The translations under genes were made by a program, and so were the position numbers. From Cellulomonas pakistanensis (GTDB lineage: Bacteria > Actinomycetota > Actinomycetes > Actinomycetales > Cellulomonadaceae): a stretch of DNA of 64,000 bases. Location of the stretch: positions 62,001 through 126,000 of the forward strand of contig NZ_BONO01000007.1 in NCBI RefSeq assembly GCF_016862755.1, written 5' to 3'. The notes beneath the pieces are model-generated. The model made no database searches. It was given only the letters and a program-made list of their open reading frames with translations, and had not been told where the DNA came from. Positions 1 through 7,718 of this stretch are shown here, piece after piece; position 1 is the stretch's first letter; each line of letters begins with the position of its first letter.

Positions 1-1
1 C

Positions 2-93
2 GATGGGCGGTGGACCAGGTGCCGCCCGCCCCCGGGACCCGAGTACCACCCCTGCCGCAGCGGGGGCGACAGCGACGAGTGCCTCGGCGGCTG
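2..93 (+). CDS. C-terminal end of an unidentified protein (partial)
   Basis: Frame 2 is open from the window edge to a TGA at 91-93 and has the strongest coding bias of the forward frames, with about 28 of 30 codons ending in G or C. It would encode the last 30 residues of a gene that starts outside the window, ending in SDECLGG. The next gene is convergent and its stop lies 20 bp away, which fits a gene end here. No family can be named from so short a tail, and the call rests on codon bias only. Confidence 0.3.
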
Positions 94-113
94 ACCCCGC
101 CGGCCCGGCCCGC

Positions 114-968
114 TCAGGGCGCCGTGGCGCCCAGCCGCTGCCGCCCCACCACCGCCAGCAGCCGCAGCGCCTCCGCGCTCGCGCTGCCCGGCACCGCCGT
201 GTAGACGAGCAGCAGGTGCGACTGCTCCGGGTCGACGAGCGTCTGGCAGCTCAGCTCCAGCGGGCCCACCTCGGGGTGCACGAACCGCTTCGTCGGCCGG
301 GGCCGGAGGCCGACCTCGTGCCGCTCCCACAGCTCGCGGAACTCGGTGCTCCGCTCGAGCAGGAGCTCGGCGTACCGCGCGGCACGGGAGCCGGGCCCGC
401 GCCGGGTCAGCACCTCGCGGAGGCCGGACGCGTACAGCCGGGACAGGAACGCGTGGTCCTCCGGCTCGTACCGTGCCCGCGCTCCGGGGTCCGCGAACCA
501 CCGGTAGCCGAGGCTGCGCGACGGCCCGGTGAACCGCGTCGTGTCGCCGGTCAGCGCGACGCCCGCGGGGGTCTGGCGCAGCGTCTCGCCGGTCTCGGTG
601 ACGACCTCGGCCGGGGTGTCCTGCAGCCGGTCGAGGATCCGCAGCAGCCCGGGCCCCACGTGCTCACCGCTGGCGCCCCGGGTGGGCGGGTGGTGCCCGG
701 CCAGCCGGAACAGGTGGTCCCGCTCGCCGAGCGACAGGTGCAGCCCCTGCGCGATCGACGCGATCATCTGCTCGGACGGCTGCGGCCCGCGCTCGCGCTC
801 CAGGCGCGCGTAGTAGTCGGTCGACATGTGGCAGAGCACGGCGACCTCCTCGCGGCGCAGGCCCTCCGTGCGCCGCCGCGGGCCGCGCGGCAGGCCGACG
901 TCCTCGGGCTGCAGCGCCTCGCGCCGCCGGCGGAGGAACTCCGCGAGCCCCGCCCGGTCGATCTCCAT
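114..968 (-). CDS. MmyB-type helix-turn-helix transcriptional regulator
   Basis: This 284-residue protein has an N-terminal Xre/Cro-type helix-turn-helix (about residues 10-75), with the RTEGLRREEVAVLC stretch and the STDYYARLERERGPQPS motif typical of the family. A C-terminal MmyB-like ligand-binding domain follows (about 110-275). Family members are usually repressors, often divergent from a short-chain dehydrogenase that they control, and here an SDR gene starts 172 bp away on the other strand. The start is the ATG at 966-968, which directly precedes the conserved N-terminus. The ligand is unknown. Confidence 0.9.
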   Translation of the reverse strand: MEIDRAGLAEFLRRRREALQPEDVGLPRGPRRRTEGLRREEVAVLCHMSTDYYARLERERGPQPSEQMIASIAQGLHLSLGERDHLFRLAGHHPPTRGASGEHVGPGLLRILDRLQDTPAEVVTETGETLRQTPAGVALTGDTTRFTGPSRSLGYRWFADPGARARYEPEDHAFLSRLYASGLREVLTRRGPGSRAARYAELLLERSTEFRELWERHEVGLRPRPTKRFVHPEVGPLELSCQTLVDPEQSHLLLVYTAVPGSASAEALRLLAVVGRQRLGATAP

Positions 969-1140
969 GCGCCGCCTCCCGCGATCCCGGCCGGCGCGTG
1001 CGCCCGGCCCCGGCGTCGTTCCTACCGTGCGCGCCGCTGCGGAGCCACGGCCTGCCGATCCGCGGCTGGGCGCGTCCTGGATGCGCGCGGCCGGAGCCCC
1101 GACGGTGGGAGCACGTCACCACCACCTCCGAGGAGCGACC

Positions 1141-2073
1141 ATGTCCCGCGAGATCGACATCACCGTCCCCGACCAGTCCGGCCGCCGCGCCGTCATCACC
1201 GGCGGCAGCGACGGCATCGGCCTCGGCATCGCCACCCGGCTCGCCGCCGTCGGCGCCGAGGTCGTCCTGCCCGTCCGCAACCCGCACAAGGGCGAGGCGG
1301 CCCTGGCCTCGATCCGCGCGGCGGTCCCGGGAGCGGACGTGTCCCTGCGCGCCCTGGACCTGTCGTCGCTCGACTCGGTCGCGGCGCTCGGCCGGACCCT
1401 GCTCGACGAGGACCGCCCGGTGCACCTGCTGGTCGGCAACGCCGGCGTCATGACGCCGCCCGACCGGCGGACGACCGCCGACGGGTTCGAGCTCCAGCTG
1501 GGCACCAACCACCTCGGGCACGCCGCCCTGGTCCTGCACCTGCTCCCGCTGCTGCGCGCCGGCCGCGCCCGGGTCGTGTCCCAGATCAGCGTCGCCGCCG
1601 CGCGGGGCCGGGTGCACTGGGAGGACCTGAGCTGGGAGCGGTCGTACGACGGGATGGCGGCGTACCGGTCGTCGAAGATCGCGTACGGCCTGTTCGGGAT
1701 GGAGCTGGCCCGGCGCAGCGACGCCGCCGGCTGGGGGATCACCAGCGTGCTGTCCCACCCGGGCGTCGCGCCGACGAGCCTGCTCGCCGCGCGACCCGAG
1801 GTCGGCCGGGCCGAGGACACGCGCGAGGTCCGGCTGATCCGGCGGCTGTCGGCGTGGGGCGTCGCGGGGACGCCCCGCACGGCGGGGCTGCCGGCGCTGC
1901 TGGCGGCGACCGCGCCCGACGCGGAGGGCGGGCGGCTGTACGGGCCGCGCGGCCCGGGGCACATCGGCGGCGCGCCGGCGGAGCAGCGGCTGTACCGGTC
2001 GCTGCGGGACGCCGGCGAGGCGCGGCGGGTGTGGGAGACGTCCGAGCGGCTGGTGGGCGTGCGCGCGGCGTGA
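1141..2073 (+). CDS. Short-chain dehydrogenase/reductase (SDR)
   Basis: A 310-residue classical-type SDR, predicted to be a cytoplasmic NAD(P)-dependent oxidoreductase. The cofactor motif TGGSDGIGLG lies near residues 20-30, the NAG motif near residue 100, and the catalytic YRSSK near residue 175. The sequence resembles the retinol dehydrogenase/WW-domain-oxidoreductase-like group, which is slightly longer than the usual 250 residues. The ATG at 1141 has a GAGGAG ribosome-binding site 5 bases upstream. The gene is divergent from the MmyB-type regulator, which probably controls it. The substrate cannot be read from the sequence. Confidence 0.9.
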   Translation: MSREIDITVPDQSGRRAVITGGSDGIGLGIATRLAAVGAEVVLPVRNPHKGEAALASIRAAVPGADVSLRALDLSSLDSVAALGRTLLDEDRPVHLLVGNAGVMTPPDRRTTADGFELQLGTNHLGHAALVLHLLPLLRAGRARVVSQISVAAARGRVHWEDLSWERSYDGMAAYRSSKIAYGLFGMELARRSDAAGWGITSVLSHPGVAPTSLLAARPEVGRAEDTREVRLIRRLSAWGVAGTPRTAGLPALLAATAPDAEGGRLYGPRGPGHIGGAPAEQRLYRSLRDAGEARRVWETSERLVGVRAA

Positions 2074-2106
2074 CGGGCGTCGCGCCGGCCGGCACGACGC
2101 ACCGCG

Positions 2107-3630
2107 TCACCGCGCCGCCGCCCCGCCGTCCGCGAGCGCGGCCAGGTCCACCACGGATCCGTACCGCGCAGCACCCTCCGGCCCGCCGGCCACCTCGATC
2201 GCGAACGCCGGCGCGTCCGGCGCCAGGTCGACGGTCAGCACCGCGGAGGCCCCGGCGCCGTCGTCCCAGCCGAGCACGAGCCGGCCCGGGCCGGCCTCCC
2301 GCGCGGCGAACGTGCCGCCGAACGCGGGGTGCCGCGTGCGCAGGGCGACCAGCCCGAGCTGCGCCCGGGTCACCTCGCCCGCGAGCGCCGCTGCCAGCTC
2401 GGCGGCGTCGTAGGCGTGCCGGTTCACCTCGCGCCCCTGCCCGGTACGGGCGAACCGGTCCATGTCGTCCGTACCGGCGAGCAGGCCGACGTAGTAGAGC
2501 TGCGGGCGGCCGGGCACGAACAGCTGGACCGCCCGGGCGAGCAGGTAGGCCACCGGGTCCTCGCCGAGCACCGAGAAGAACGTCGCGTTGATCTGGTGCG
2601 GCATGGCTGCCCAGGCCGGCGTGGTGGACGCGAGCGCCGAGCGGCCCGCGGTCCGGCGCTCGGCCTCGGCGAACACCGCCGCCATCTCCTCGGTCGACAG
2701 CAGGCCGGGGCGGTCGCCGGACGGGCCCGCGTCGATGACCCCGATGCCGTCGTGCGTGTCGAGGACGGTGATCGCGTTGCGCGGCCGGATCGTCAGCCAG
2801 TGCGCCAGCCGCGCCACCTCGCCCGTCGCCAGGCCGTGCAGCAGCAGCGGCGGCAGGGCGAAGTCGTAGACCAGGTCGACCAGCGGGGCGATCGCCGCCT
2901 GCTGGGTGTGGTGCGCGTGCACCTCGACGAGCACCTGCAGCCCCTCGGCGCGCGCGAGAGCGGTGATCTCCTCGACGAAGGCCAGCGTCCGCGCGGTCAT
3001 GAACGAGTCGGTGCCGGGCGTCTTCACGGCGTAGCCGACCGCGTCCAGCCGGACCGTCGACACCCCGCCGTCCGCGAGCGTCCGCAGCGTCCGGCGGAGG
3101 TAGGCGCGCGCAGCGGGGTGGTGCACGTCGAGGTCGACCTGCGTCGGCATGAACGTCGTCCACACCAGCCGCCGCGTGCCGTCCGCCCGCTGGTAGGGCG
3201 TGAACGGCAGGCCGAGCCGCGGGCGGTAGAACGCCGTGATCTCCGCCTCCCCGGCGCCGTCGGGGAAGACGGCGTCGTAGGTGAGGAACATCCCGTCGGC
3301 GGGTGACTCCGCGCCGCGGGTCAGCCAGTCGCGGAACTCGGCCGAGTCCGCCGACACGTGGTTGACGATCAGGTCCGCGGTCACGTGCGCACCGTCGGCG
3401 GCGAGCGCGCGGACGTCGTCCCACGTGCCGAGCCGCGGGTCGACGGTGGCGTGGTCCACGGGGTCGAACCCCGCGTCGTCGCCGTCGAAGGGCACGAAGA
3501 ACGGCAGCAGGTGCACGCCGGTGAACACCGCCAGCGGCCCCTCGCGGAGCAGCGCACGCACGCCCGCGAGGTCGCCGCCGAGCCGCTCGGTGTAGGCGAG
3601 CAGGTGCACGCCGCGGTCGTCGGCGGTCAC
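2107..3630 (-). CDS. Sucrose phosphorylase-type GH13_18 enzyme
   Basis: A 507-residue glycoside phosphorylase of subfamily GH13_18, which splits an alpha-glucoside with phosphate to give glucose 1-phosphate. It carries the GVHLLPFFVPFDG and FDPVDH signatures, the nucleophile Asp in VRLDAVGY (about residue 190), the acid/base Glu in LVEVHAHH and the third Asp in VLDTHDGIGVID. The FYRPRLGLPF loop and AGTDDMDRF segment lie where acceptor specificity is set in known enzymes, so sucrose, glucosylglycerate or glucosylglycerol are all possible substrates. The GTG start (3628-3630) overlaps the stop of the upstream gene by GTGA. It is the last gene of a four-gene translationally coupled operon, with no signal peptide. 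Confidence 0.9.
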   Translation of the reverse strand: MTADDRGVHLLAYTERLGGDLAGVRALLREGPLAVFTGVHLLPFFVPFDGDDAGFDPVDHATVDPRLGTWDDVRALAADGAHVTADLIVNHVSADSAEFRDWLTRGAESPADGMFLTYDAVFPDGAGEAEITAFYRPRLGLPFTPYQRADGTRRLVWTTFMPTQVDLDVHHPAARAYLRRTLRTLADGGVSTVRLDAVGYAVKTPGTDSFMTARTLAFVEEITALARAEGLQVLVEVHAHHTQQAAIAPLVDLVYDFALPPLLLHGLATGEVARLAHWLTIRPRNAITVLDTHDGIGVIDAGPSGDRPGLLSTEEMAAVFAEAERRTAGRSALASTTPAWAAMPHQINATFFSVLGEDPVAYLLARAVQLFVPGRPQLYYVGLLAGTDDMDRFARTGQGREVNRHAYDAAELAAALAGEVTRAQLGLVALRTRHPAFGGTFAAREAGPGRLVLGWDDGAGASAVLTVDLAPDAPAFAIEVAGGPEGAARYGSVVDLAALADGGAAAR

Positions 3631-4328
3631 CGGGGGCCGCCGTCCGCGCCACGGACCAGCGCGCCTGCCAGGGCGGCCACCCCGCCGGGGGGCGAGGTCA
3701 GCACCGGGACGGAGGCGTGCGCGCGGGCGGCGGCGCCCGCCATCGACGCCTGGGCGAGCACCACGGCGTCGGCGTCGGCCGCGGCCTGCGCCACCGCCCG
3801 CGCGACCAGGTCGTCGGCCCGGTCCCCGTCGCCGGCGTCCCGCACCGCGGCGGCGCCCTCGACCACCCGGGCGTCGACGGCGACGTCCGCGCCGGCGTCC
3901 AGGGCCGCGCGCTCGACCAGGCGGCCCGTCGGGCCCAGCGTGGAGGCCAGGGTCGCCAGCACGGCGACCCGGCCGCGCGCGCCCGGCGCCGCTGCGAGCC
4001 GGACCGCCTCGCCGGCCATCGCGGCGTCGACCCGGAGCACCGGGACGGCCACCCGCGCGCCCGCGGCCTCGGCGGCCTCGCCGATCGACGAGCAGGTGAC
4101 CAGGACCGCGTCGGCGCCCGCGTCGGCGAGGTGCCGCACGTGCGCGAGCACCGCCGCCTCGACCTCGGGGGTCACGCCCGCCGCGACGGCGGTGGCGAGC
4201 AGCCACCCGTCGACCACGTGGACGCGGCGCACGCCCGGTGCGGCCGCGTCGAGGTCCGCGTCGAACCGGGCGGCCAGCGCGGGGACCGTGTGCAGCAGCC
4301 CCGCGGTGCCGCCCGGGGCGGCGGTCAC
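3627..4328 (-). CDS. Asp/Glu racemase-superfamily protein with one catalytic Cys
   Basis: A 233-residue protein of the aspartate/glutamate/hydantoin racemase superfamily. The first catalytic Cys is in VLVTCSSIGEA (about residue 82). At the second position, where two-base racemases have Cys, the sequence reads LAQASMAG, so it cannot work by the standard two-cysteine mechanism. Single-Cys members include decarboxylases and isomerases. The GTG start (4326-4328) overlaps the upstream aldolase stop, and its own stop overlaps the GH13_18 start, so it is translationally coupled on both sides. Its substrate is presumably an acid made or used by the same pathway, which is inference. Confidence 0.75.
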   Translation of the reverse strand: MTAAPGGTAGLLHTVPALAARFDADLDAAAPGVRRVHVVDGWLLATAVAAGVTPEVEAAVLAHVRHLADAGADAVLVTCSSIGEAAEAAGARVAVPVLRVDAAMAGEAVRLAAAPGARGRVAVLATLASTLGPTGRLVERAALDAGADVAVDARVVEGAAAVRDAGDGDRADDLVARAVAQAAADADAVVLAQASMAGAAARAHASVPVLTSPPGGVAALAGALVRGADGGPR

Positions 4329-5209
4329 GCCGCGGTCCACGGCCGGGCCTCCGCGTCCACCAGCTCGACCAGGCGCTCGAGCCGCGGCACCGACACCTCG
4401 GCGAGCGCGGCGGGCACGTCCGGTCGGCCGACGACGTCGCTCCACAGCGCCCGGCCGGCCAGGAACCCGCTGGCGCCGCCGCGGCAGGCCGCCCGGACCG
4501 CACCCGCGAAGTCGTCGCGGTCCACGCCCTGCGACAGCACGACCCACGGGCCGGTGATCGCCTCGCCGAGCGTCGCGCACGCCCGCTCCAGCTCGGCGGC
4601 CCCGGCGCGGCCGCCGAGCGGGACCTGCACCTTGTACAGGCTCGGGCCGAGCGGCGACAGCTCGCGCGCGGCCTCCGCGATCGCGGCCTCCTGGTCCCAG
4701 GTGCCGGCGGCGGTCTCCTCCGGCGTGGCCCGGACCACCGGCTCCAGGACCGACAGCACGCCTCGGCTGCGCGCGGCCTCGACGAACCGGCGCGCCAGCT
4801 CCACCCGCCGCTCGCGGCGCGCGTCCCGGCGCCAGATGACCAGGAGCTTGATCGCGACCGCGCCGTGCAGGTCGGCGTCCGGCGCGACGACCACCTCGTC
4901 CAGCGCCGTCTCCTCGACCGGGCCACCGGGCTCCTGCTCCAGGGCGTCGGCGGCGAGGATCAGCCCGCAGGACGGCGGCAGCAGCGGGGCGGCGCGCTCG
5001 GCGCCGTACTCCCGGTCGATCAGGAAGCCCGACGCCAGCGGGCCCAGGGCGCGGGCGACGTCGAGCTTGAACGCCACCAGGCGCTCGTCGGCCACCCGGC
5101 CGGCGCCCGCCTGGTCGAACATCGTGCGGAGGCTCTCGCGCTGGTCCATGGCGACCATCGCGAGCGCGCCGGACGGGCGGGCGATGGCGTCGAGCGTCGG
5201 TGCGGTCAC
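4325..5209 (-). CDS. YihT/LacD-type class I aldolase
   Basis: A 294-residue TIM-barrel aldolase. It resembles Escherichia coli YihT (sulfofructose-1-phosphate aldolase) along its length: MVAMDQRESLRTMF near the N-terminus, FLIDREYGAE, IKLLVIWRRD, SLYKVQVPLGG with the likely Schiff-base Lys (about residue 200), WVVLSQGVD, and GASGFLAGRALW near the end. The family splits phosphorylated ketoses into dihydroxyacetone phosphate and an aldehyde. The usual sulfoquinovose partners are not in the window, so the substrate is open. The GTG start (5207-5209) overlaps the FGGY kinase stop, and the probable donor of its phosphorylated substrate is that kinase. Confidence 0.82.
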   Translation of the reverse strand: MTAPTLDAIARPSGALAMVAMDQRESLRTMFDQAGAGRVADERLVAFKLDVARALGPLASGFLIDREYGAERAAPLLPPSCGLILAADALEQEPGGPVEETALDEVVVAPDADLHGAVAIKLLVIWRRDARRERRVELARRFVEAARSRGVLSVLEPVVRATPEETAAGTWDQEAAIAEAARELSPLGPSLYKVQVPLGGRAGAAELERACATLGEAITGPWVVLSQGVDRDDFAGAVRAACRGGASGFLAGRALWSDVVGRPDVPAALAEVSVPRLERLVELVDAEARPWTAA

Positions 5210-6786
5210 GGGTGGCCTCCGGGAGTCGGTGCGAGGGGGTCGGGGTCGCGGGCGCCGCGCGCCGCGGGGTCGGGGTCGCGGGCCGCGCGGACGAACCGGG
5301 CCAGCGCGTCCTCCGCGTCGGCGCGCGGCGCCGGCAGCGGCGCGCCGTCCGGCAGCCCGGGCAGGACCGGCAGCACCGGCGGGTCGTCCGGATCGAGCAG
5401 CCCGGTCCGGTGCAGGGCGATCAGCGCGGCGCCGGCCGCGACGGGCTCGGCGCAGCCGACCACGCGCAGCGGGACGGGGCCGAGCTCGGACTTGGCGCGC
5501 ATCCAGGCGGCGTTCCGGGTCGCCGGCCCGCCGAGCACGAGGAGCCGCTCGGGCCGCAGGCCCGGGTCCGCGGCGGCGCCCAGCGCGAGCTGCGCGTCCA
5601 GCATCCACCGCGCGTGCAGGGCGAGCCCGTCGAGCATCGCGGCGGTCAGCGGCACCGTGCCGTGCGCGCCGCGGCCGAGCACCCGGGCCCGGGCGGCGGG
5701 GTCGGGGTCGGGCGTCTGCCGCCCCGACACGTACGGCAGGACGACCGCGTCCGCGGCGCGCTGGTCGCGGGGCAGCGCGGCGACGGCCGCGAACAGGTCG
5801 TCCGCGGACCGGCCGCCGGCCTCGTGCTCGAGCCACCAGCGGACCATGGCCCCGGCGCTCGACGACCCGGCGAGCAGCGCCGGCCTGCCGGTGACCGTCC
5901 GGACCAGGCTCATGCCGGCGCGGGCGACGTCGGCGCGCACCGGATCCGCCGCGAGGACGGCGCACAGCGCCTCGGCGGTGCCGATCGAGTCGGCGACGTG
6001 GCCCCGGTCCCGCACGCCCGCCGCCCAGGCGCCGACGGCGTGGTCGTGCCCCGCGACGGACACGGGGGTGCCGGCCCGCAGCCCCGCGGCCACCCAGGGA
6101 CCCGGCCGCACGCTCCCGGCGAGGGCGTCCGGGGCGGCGACCCGCGGCAGGTGCGCCGGCTCGAGGCCGACCTCCGCCAGCAGGTCCGCGTCGAACGCCG
6201 AGGGCAGATCCGCGCCGGCGGGCGGGAGCCGGTACGCCATCGACCGGCCGGCCAGCGTGTGGTCGGTGACGAGGTCGCCGGTCATCCGCAGCGCGACGAG
6301 GTCGGCGACGCCCGCCCAGCGCGCCAGCGCCGCGCGCCGCTCCGGGTCGTGGGCGGCGAGCCAGGCGAGCGTCGCGAGCGGCACCTTGGCGCTCGGCCGC
6401 ACGCCGGTCGCCTCGAACAGCGCGGTGGCGCCCAGCCGGTCGGCGAGCCCGGCGGCCTCCGCGGCGGCGCGGTGCCCGTCCCAGCGCACCCACCGGCCGA
6501 GCGCGCGTCCGTCGGCGTCGAGCGGGACGCCGGTCTCGGCCATCGACGCCGCGCCGACGGCGAGCGGCACGGGGCGGCGGACGCCGGTGGACCGGCCCGC
6601 GGCGGCCAGGGCGCGCACGGTCAGCTCGCGCAGGACGCGGTCGAGCGCCGCCGGCTCGGGCGTGGGGGCCGAGGCCACCGCGAGCAGGTCGACGGCCCCG
6701 TCGGCGGCCGACTGCGGCGCGGCGACGAGCGCGACCTTGGTGTTCGTGGTCCCGACGTCGATGCCGAGGCCGAGCAGGCGGCTCAC
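5206..6786 (-). CDS. FGGY-family carbohydrate kinase
   Basis: A 526-residue sugar kinase and the first gene of the leftward operon. The N-terminal phosphate-binding motif GLGIDVGTTNTKVALV lies at residues 6-21, with a central DSIGTAEALCAVL segment and the adenosine-motif region LVLGGPATRNAAWMRAKS near residue 420. Family members phosphorylate pentoses, hexoses, polyols or their acids. The ATG at 6784-6786 faces the DeoR regulator across a 77-bp divergent promoter region. The C-terminus contains a repeated Arg-Asp-Pro-Asp/Pro-rich segment that looks disordered. The most likely role is to prime the substrate of the following aldolase. Confidence 0.88.
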   Translation of the reverse strand: MSRLLGLGIDVGTTNTKVALVAAPQSAADGAVDLLAVASAPTPEPAALDRVLRELTVRALAAAGRSTGVRRPVPLAVGAASMAETGVPLDADGRALGRWVRWDGHRAAAEAAGLADRLGATALFEATGVRPSAKVPLATLAWLAAHDPERRAALARWAGVADLVALRMTGDLVTDHTLAGRSMAYRLPPAGADLPSAFDADLLAEVGLEPAHLPRVAAPDALAGSVRPGPWVAAGLRAGTPVSVAGHDHAVGAWAAGVRDRGHVADSIGTAEALCAVLAADPVRADVARAGMSLVRTVTGRPALLAGSSSAGAMVRWWLEHEAGGRSADDLFAAVAALPRDQRAADAVVLPYVSGRQTPDPDPAARARVLGRGAHGTVPLTAAMLDGLALHARWMLDAQLALGAAADPGLRPERLLVLGGPATRNAAWMRAKSELGPVPLRVVGCAEPVAAGAALIALHRTGLLDPDDPPVLPVLPGLPDGAPLPAPRADAEDALARFVRAARDPDPAARGARDPDPLAPTPGGHP

Positions 6787-6836
6787 GGAGGCCAGTCTGT
6801 GCGGTGTCGAACAGATCGGTCAACCGTGTGCGGCTG

Positions 6837-6865
6837 TTGACAACCGGCGGGGCGGCTCGTTGGAT
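6837..6865 (+). promoter_or_regulatory. Sigma-70-type promoter of the DeoR-otnK-otnC operon
   Basis: A consensus -35 TTGACA (6837-6842) is followed 17 bp later by TTGGAT (6860-6865) as a -10. The -10 overlaps the ATG at 6864, so transcription from here would begin near 6872-6873, at the GTG that is the next in-frame start of the DeoR gene. The surrounding divergent region also holds a repeated TGTGCGG at 6798-6804 and 6827-6833, a possible operator. Confidence 0.5.
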
Positions 6866-7718
6866 GACGTCCGTGCGCTACACCGCCGCCCCCCGCCGCC
6901 GGGACGAGCTGCTGCGCCGGCTCGAGGAGTCCGGCTACGTCTCGTCCAGCACCGCCGCGGCCGAGCTCGGCGTCTCCGAGATGACCATCCGCCGCGACCT
7001 CGGGCAGCTCGCCGCCGAGGGCCGGGTGCGGCGCGTGGTCGGGGGCGCCTCGCTGGTCGACGGCAGCGCGGCCCCGCCGTTCGAGCTCCGGCGCACGGAG
7101 GCGGCCCGCGAGAAGGACGCGATCGCCCGGGCCGCCCTGCCGCTGCTCGAGGACGCCGGGGTGGTCGCGCTCGACGCGGGCACGACCGTCGCGACGCTCG
7201 CGCGCCGCCTGCCGCAGGGCCTGACGGTCGTCACGCACTCCGTCCCCGTCATCACCGCGTGCACCGGCCGCGACGACCTGGAGGTGGTGGCGCTCGGCGG
7301 CACGTTCCACCGGGCCACCCGGTCGTTCGCGGGCCCCGCCACCCGCGCCGGGCTGGCCGACCTGGCCGTCGACGTCGCGGTGCTGTCCGCCACCGCCGCC
7401 GGCCCGGGCGGCGCGTACTCCGCCGACCCGTGGGACGCCGACACCAAGCGCGCCATGGCGGCGATCGCCGACCGCGTCGTCCTGCTGCTCGACCACCGCA
7501 AGCTCGAGGCCCGCGCGCCCATGCGCGTCCTCGGGCTCGACGAGGCCCACGCCGTGGTCGTCGACGACCAGGTCACCCCGGCGCAGCTCGCGATGCTGCG
7601 GGAGCGGTGCGAGCGCGTGGTGGTCGCCCGAGCCGCGGAGCCGGGGACGCCCGAGCCCGCCGGGGCCGCGGCACCGGACCTCGCCGCCCGCCGGGTGCCG
7701 GGCAGCGCGGTGCCGTGA
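6864..7718 (+). CDS. DeoR/GlpR-family transcriptional regulator
   Basis: A 284-residue repressor-type regulator of sugar metabolism. The N-terminal winged helix-turn-helix has the DeoR signature VSEMTIRRDLGQLAAEG (about residues 35-51). The DeoR C-terminal sensor domain follows, with the phosphosugar-site motif LDAGTTVATLARRL near residue 100. It probably binds the intergenic region with the FGGY kinase operon and senses a phosphorylated intermediate of the pathway. The annotated ATG at 6864 overlaps a likely -10 element, and GTG at 6873 is a possible leaderless start. Its stop overlaps the GTG of the next gene. Confidence 0.9.
   Translation: MTSVRYTAAPRRRDELLRRLEESGYVSSSTAAAELGVSEMTIRRDLGQLAAEGRVRRVVGGASLVDGSAAPPFELRRTEAAREKDAIARAALPLLEDAGVVALDAGTTVATLARRLPQGLTVVTHSVPVITACTGRDDLEVVALGGTFHRATRSFAGPATRAGLADLAVDVAVLSATAAGPGGAYSADPWDADTKRAMAAIADRVVLLLDHRKLEARAPMRVLGLDEAHAVVVDDQVTPAQLAMLRERCERVVVARAAEPGTPEPAGAAAPDLAARRVPGSAVP

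Noticed and set aside
4238-7714. Plus-strand open frame of over 1100 codons ahead of the OtnK-type kinase
   Set aside because: It is antisense to the aldolase and kinase genes, its composition is Arg/Ser/Ala-rich, and the real protein starts at GTG 7715 with the conserved GVVADDVTGACDL motif.
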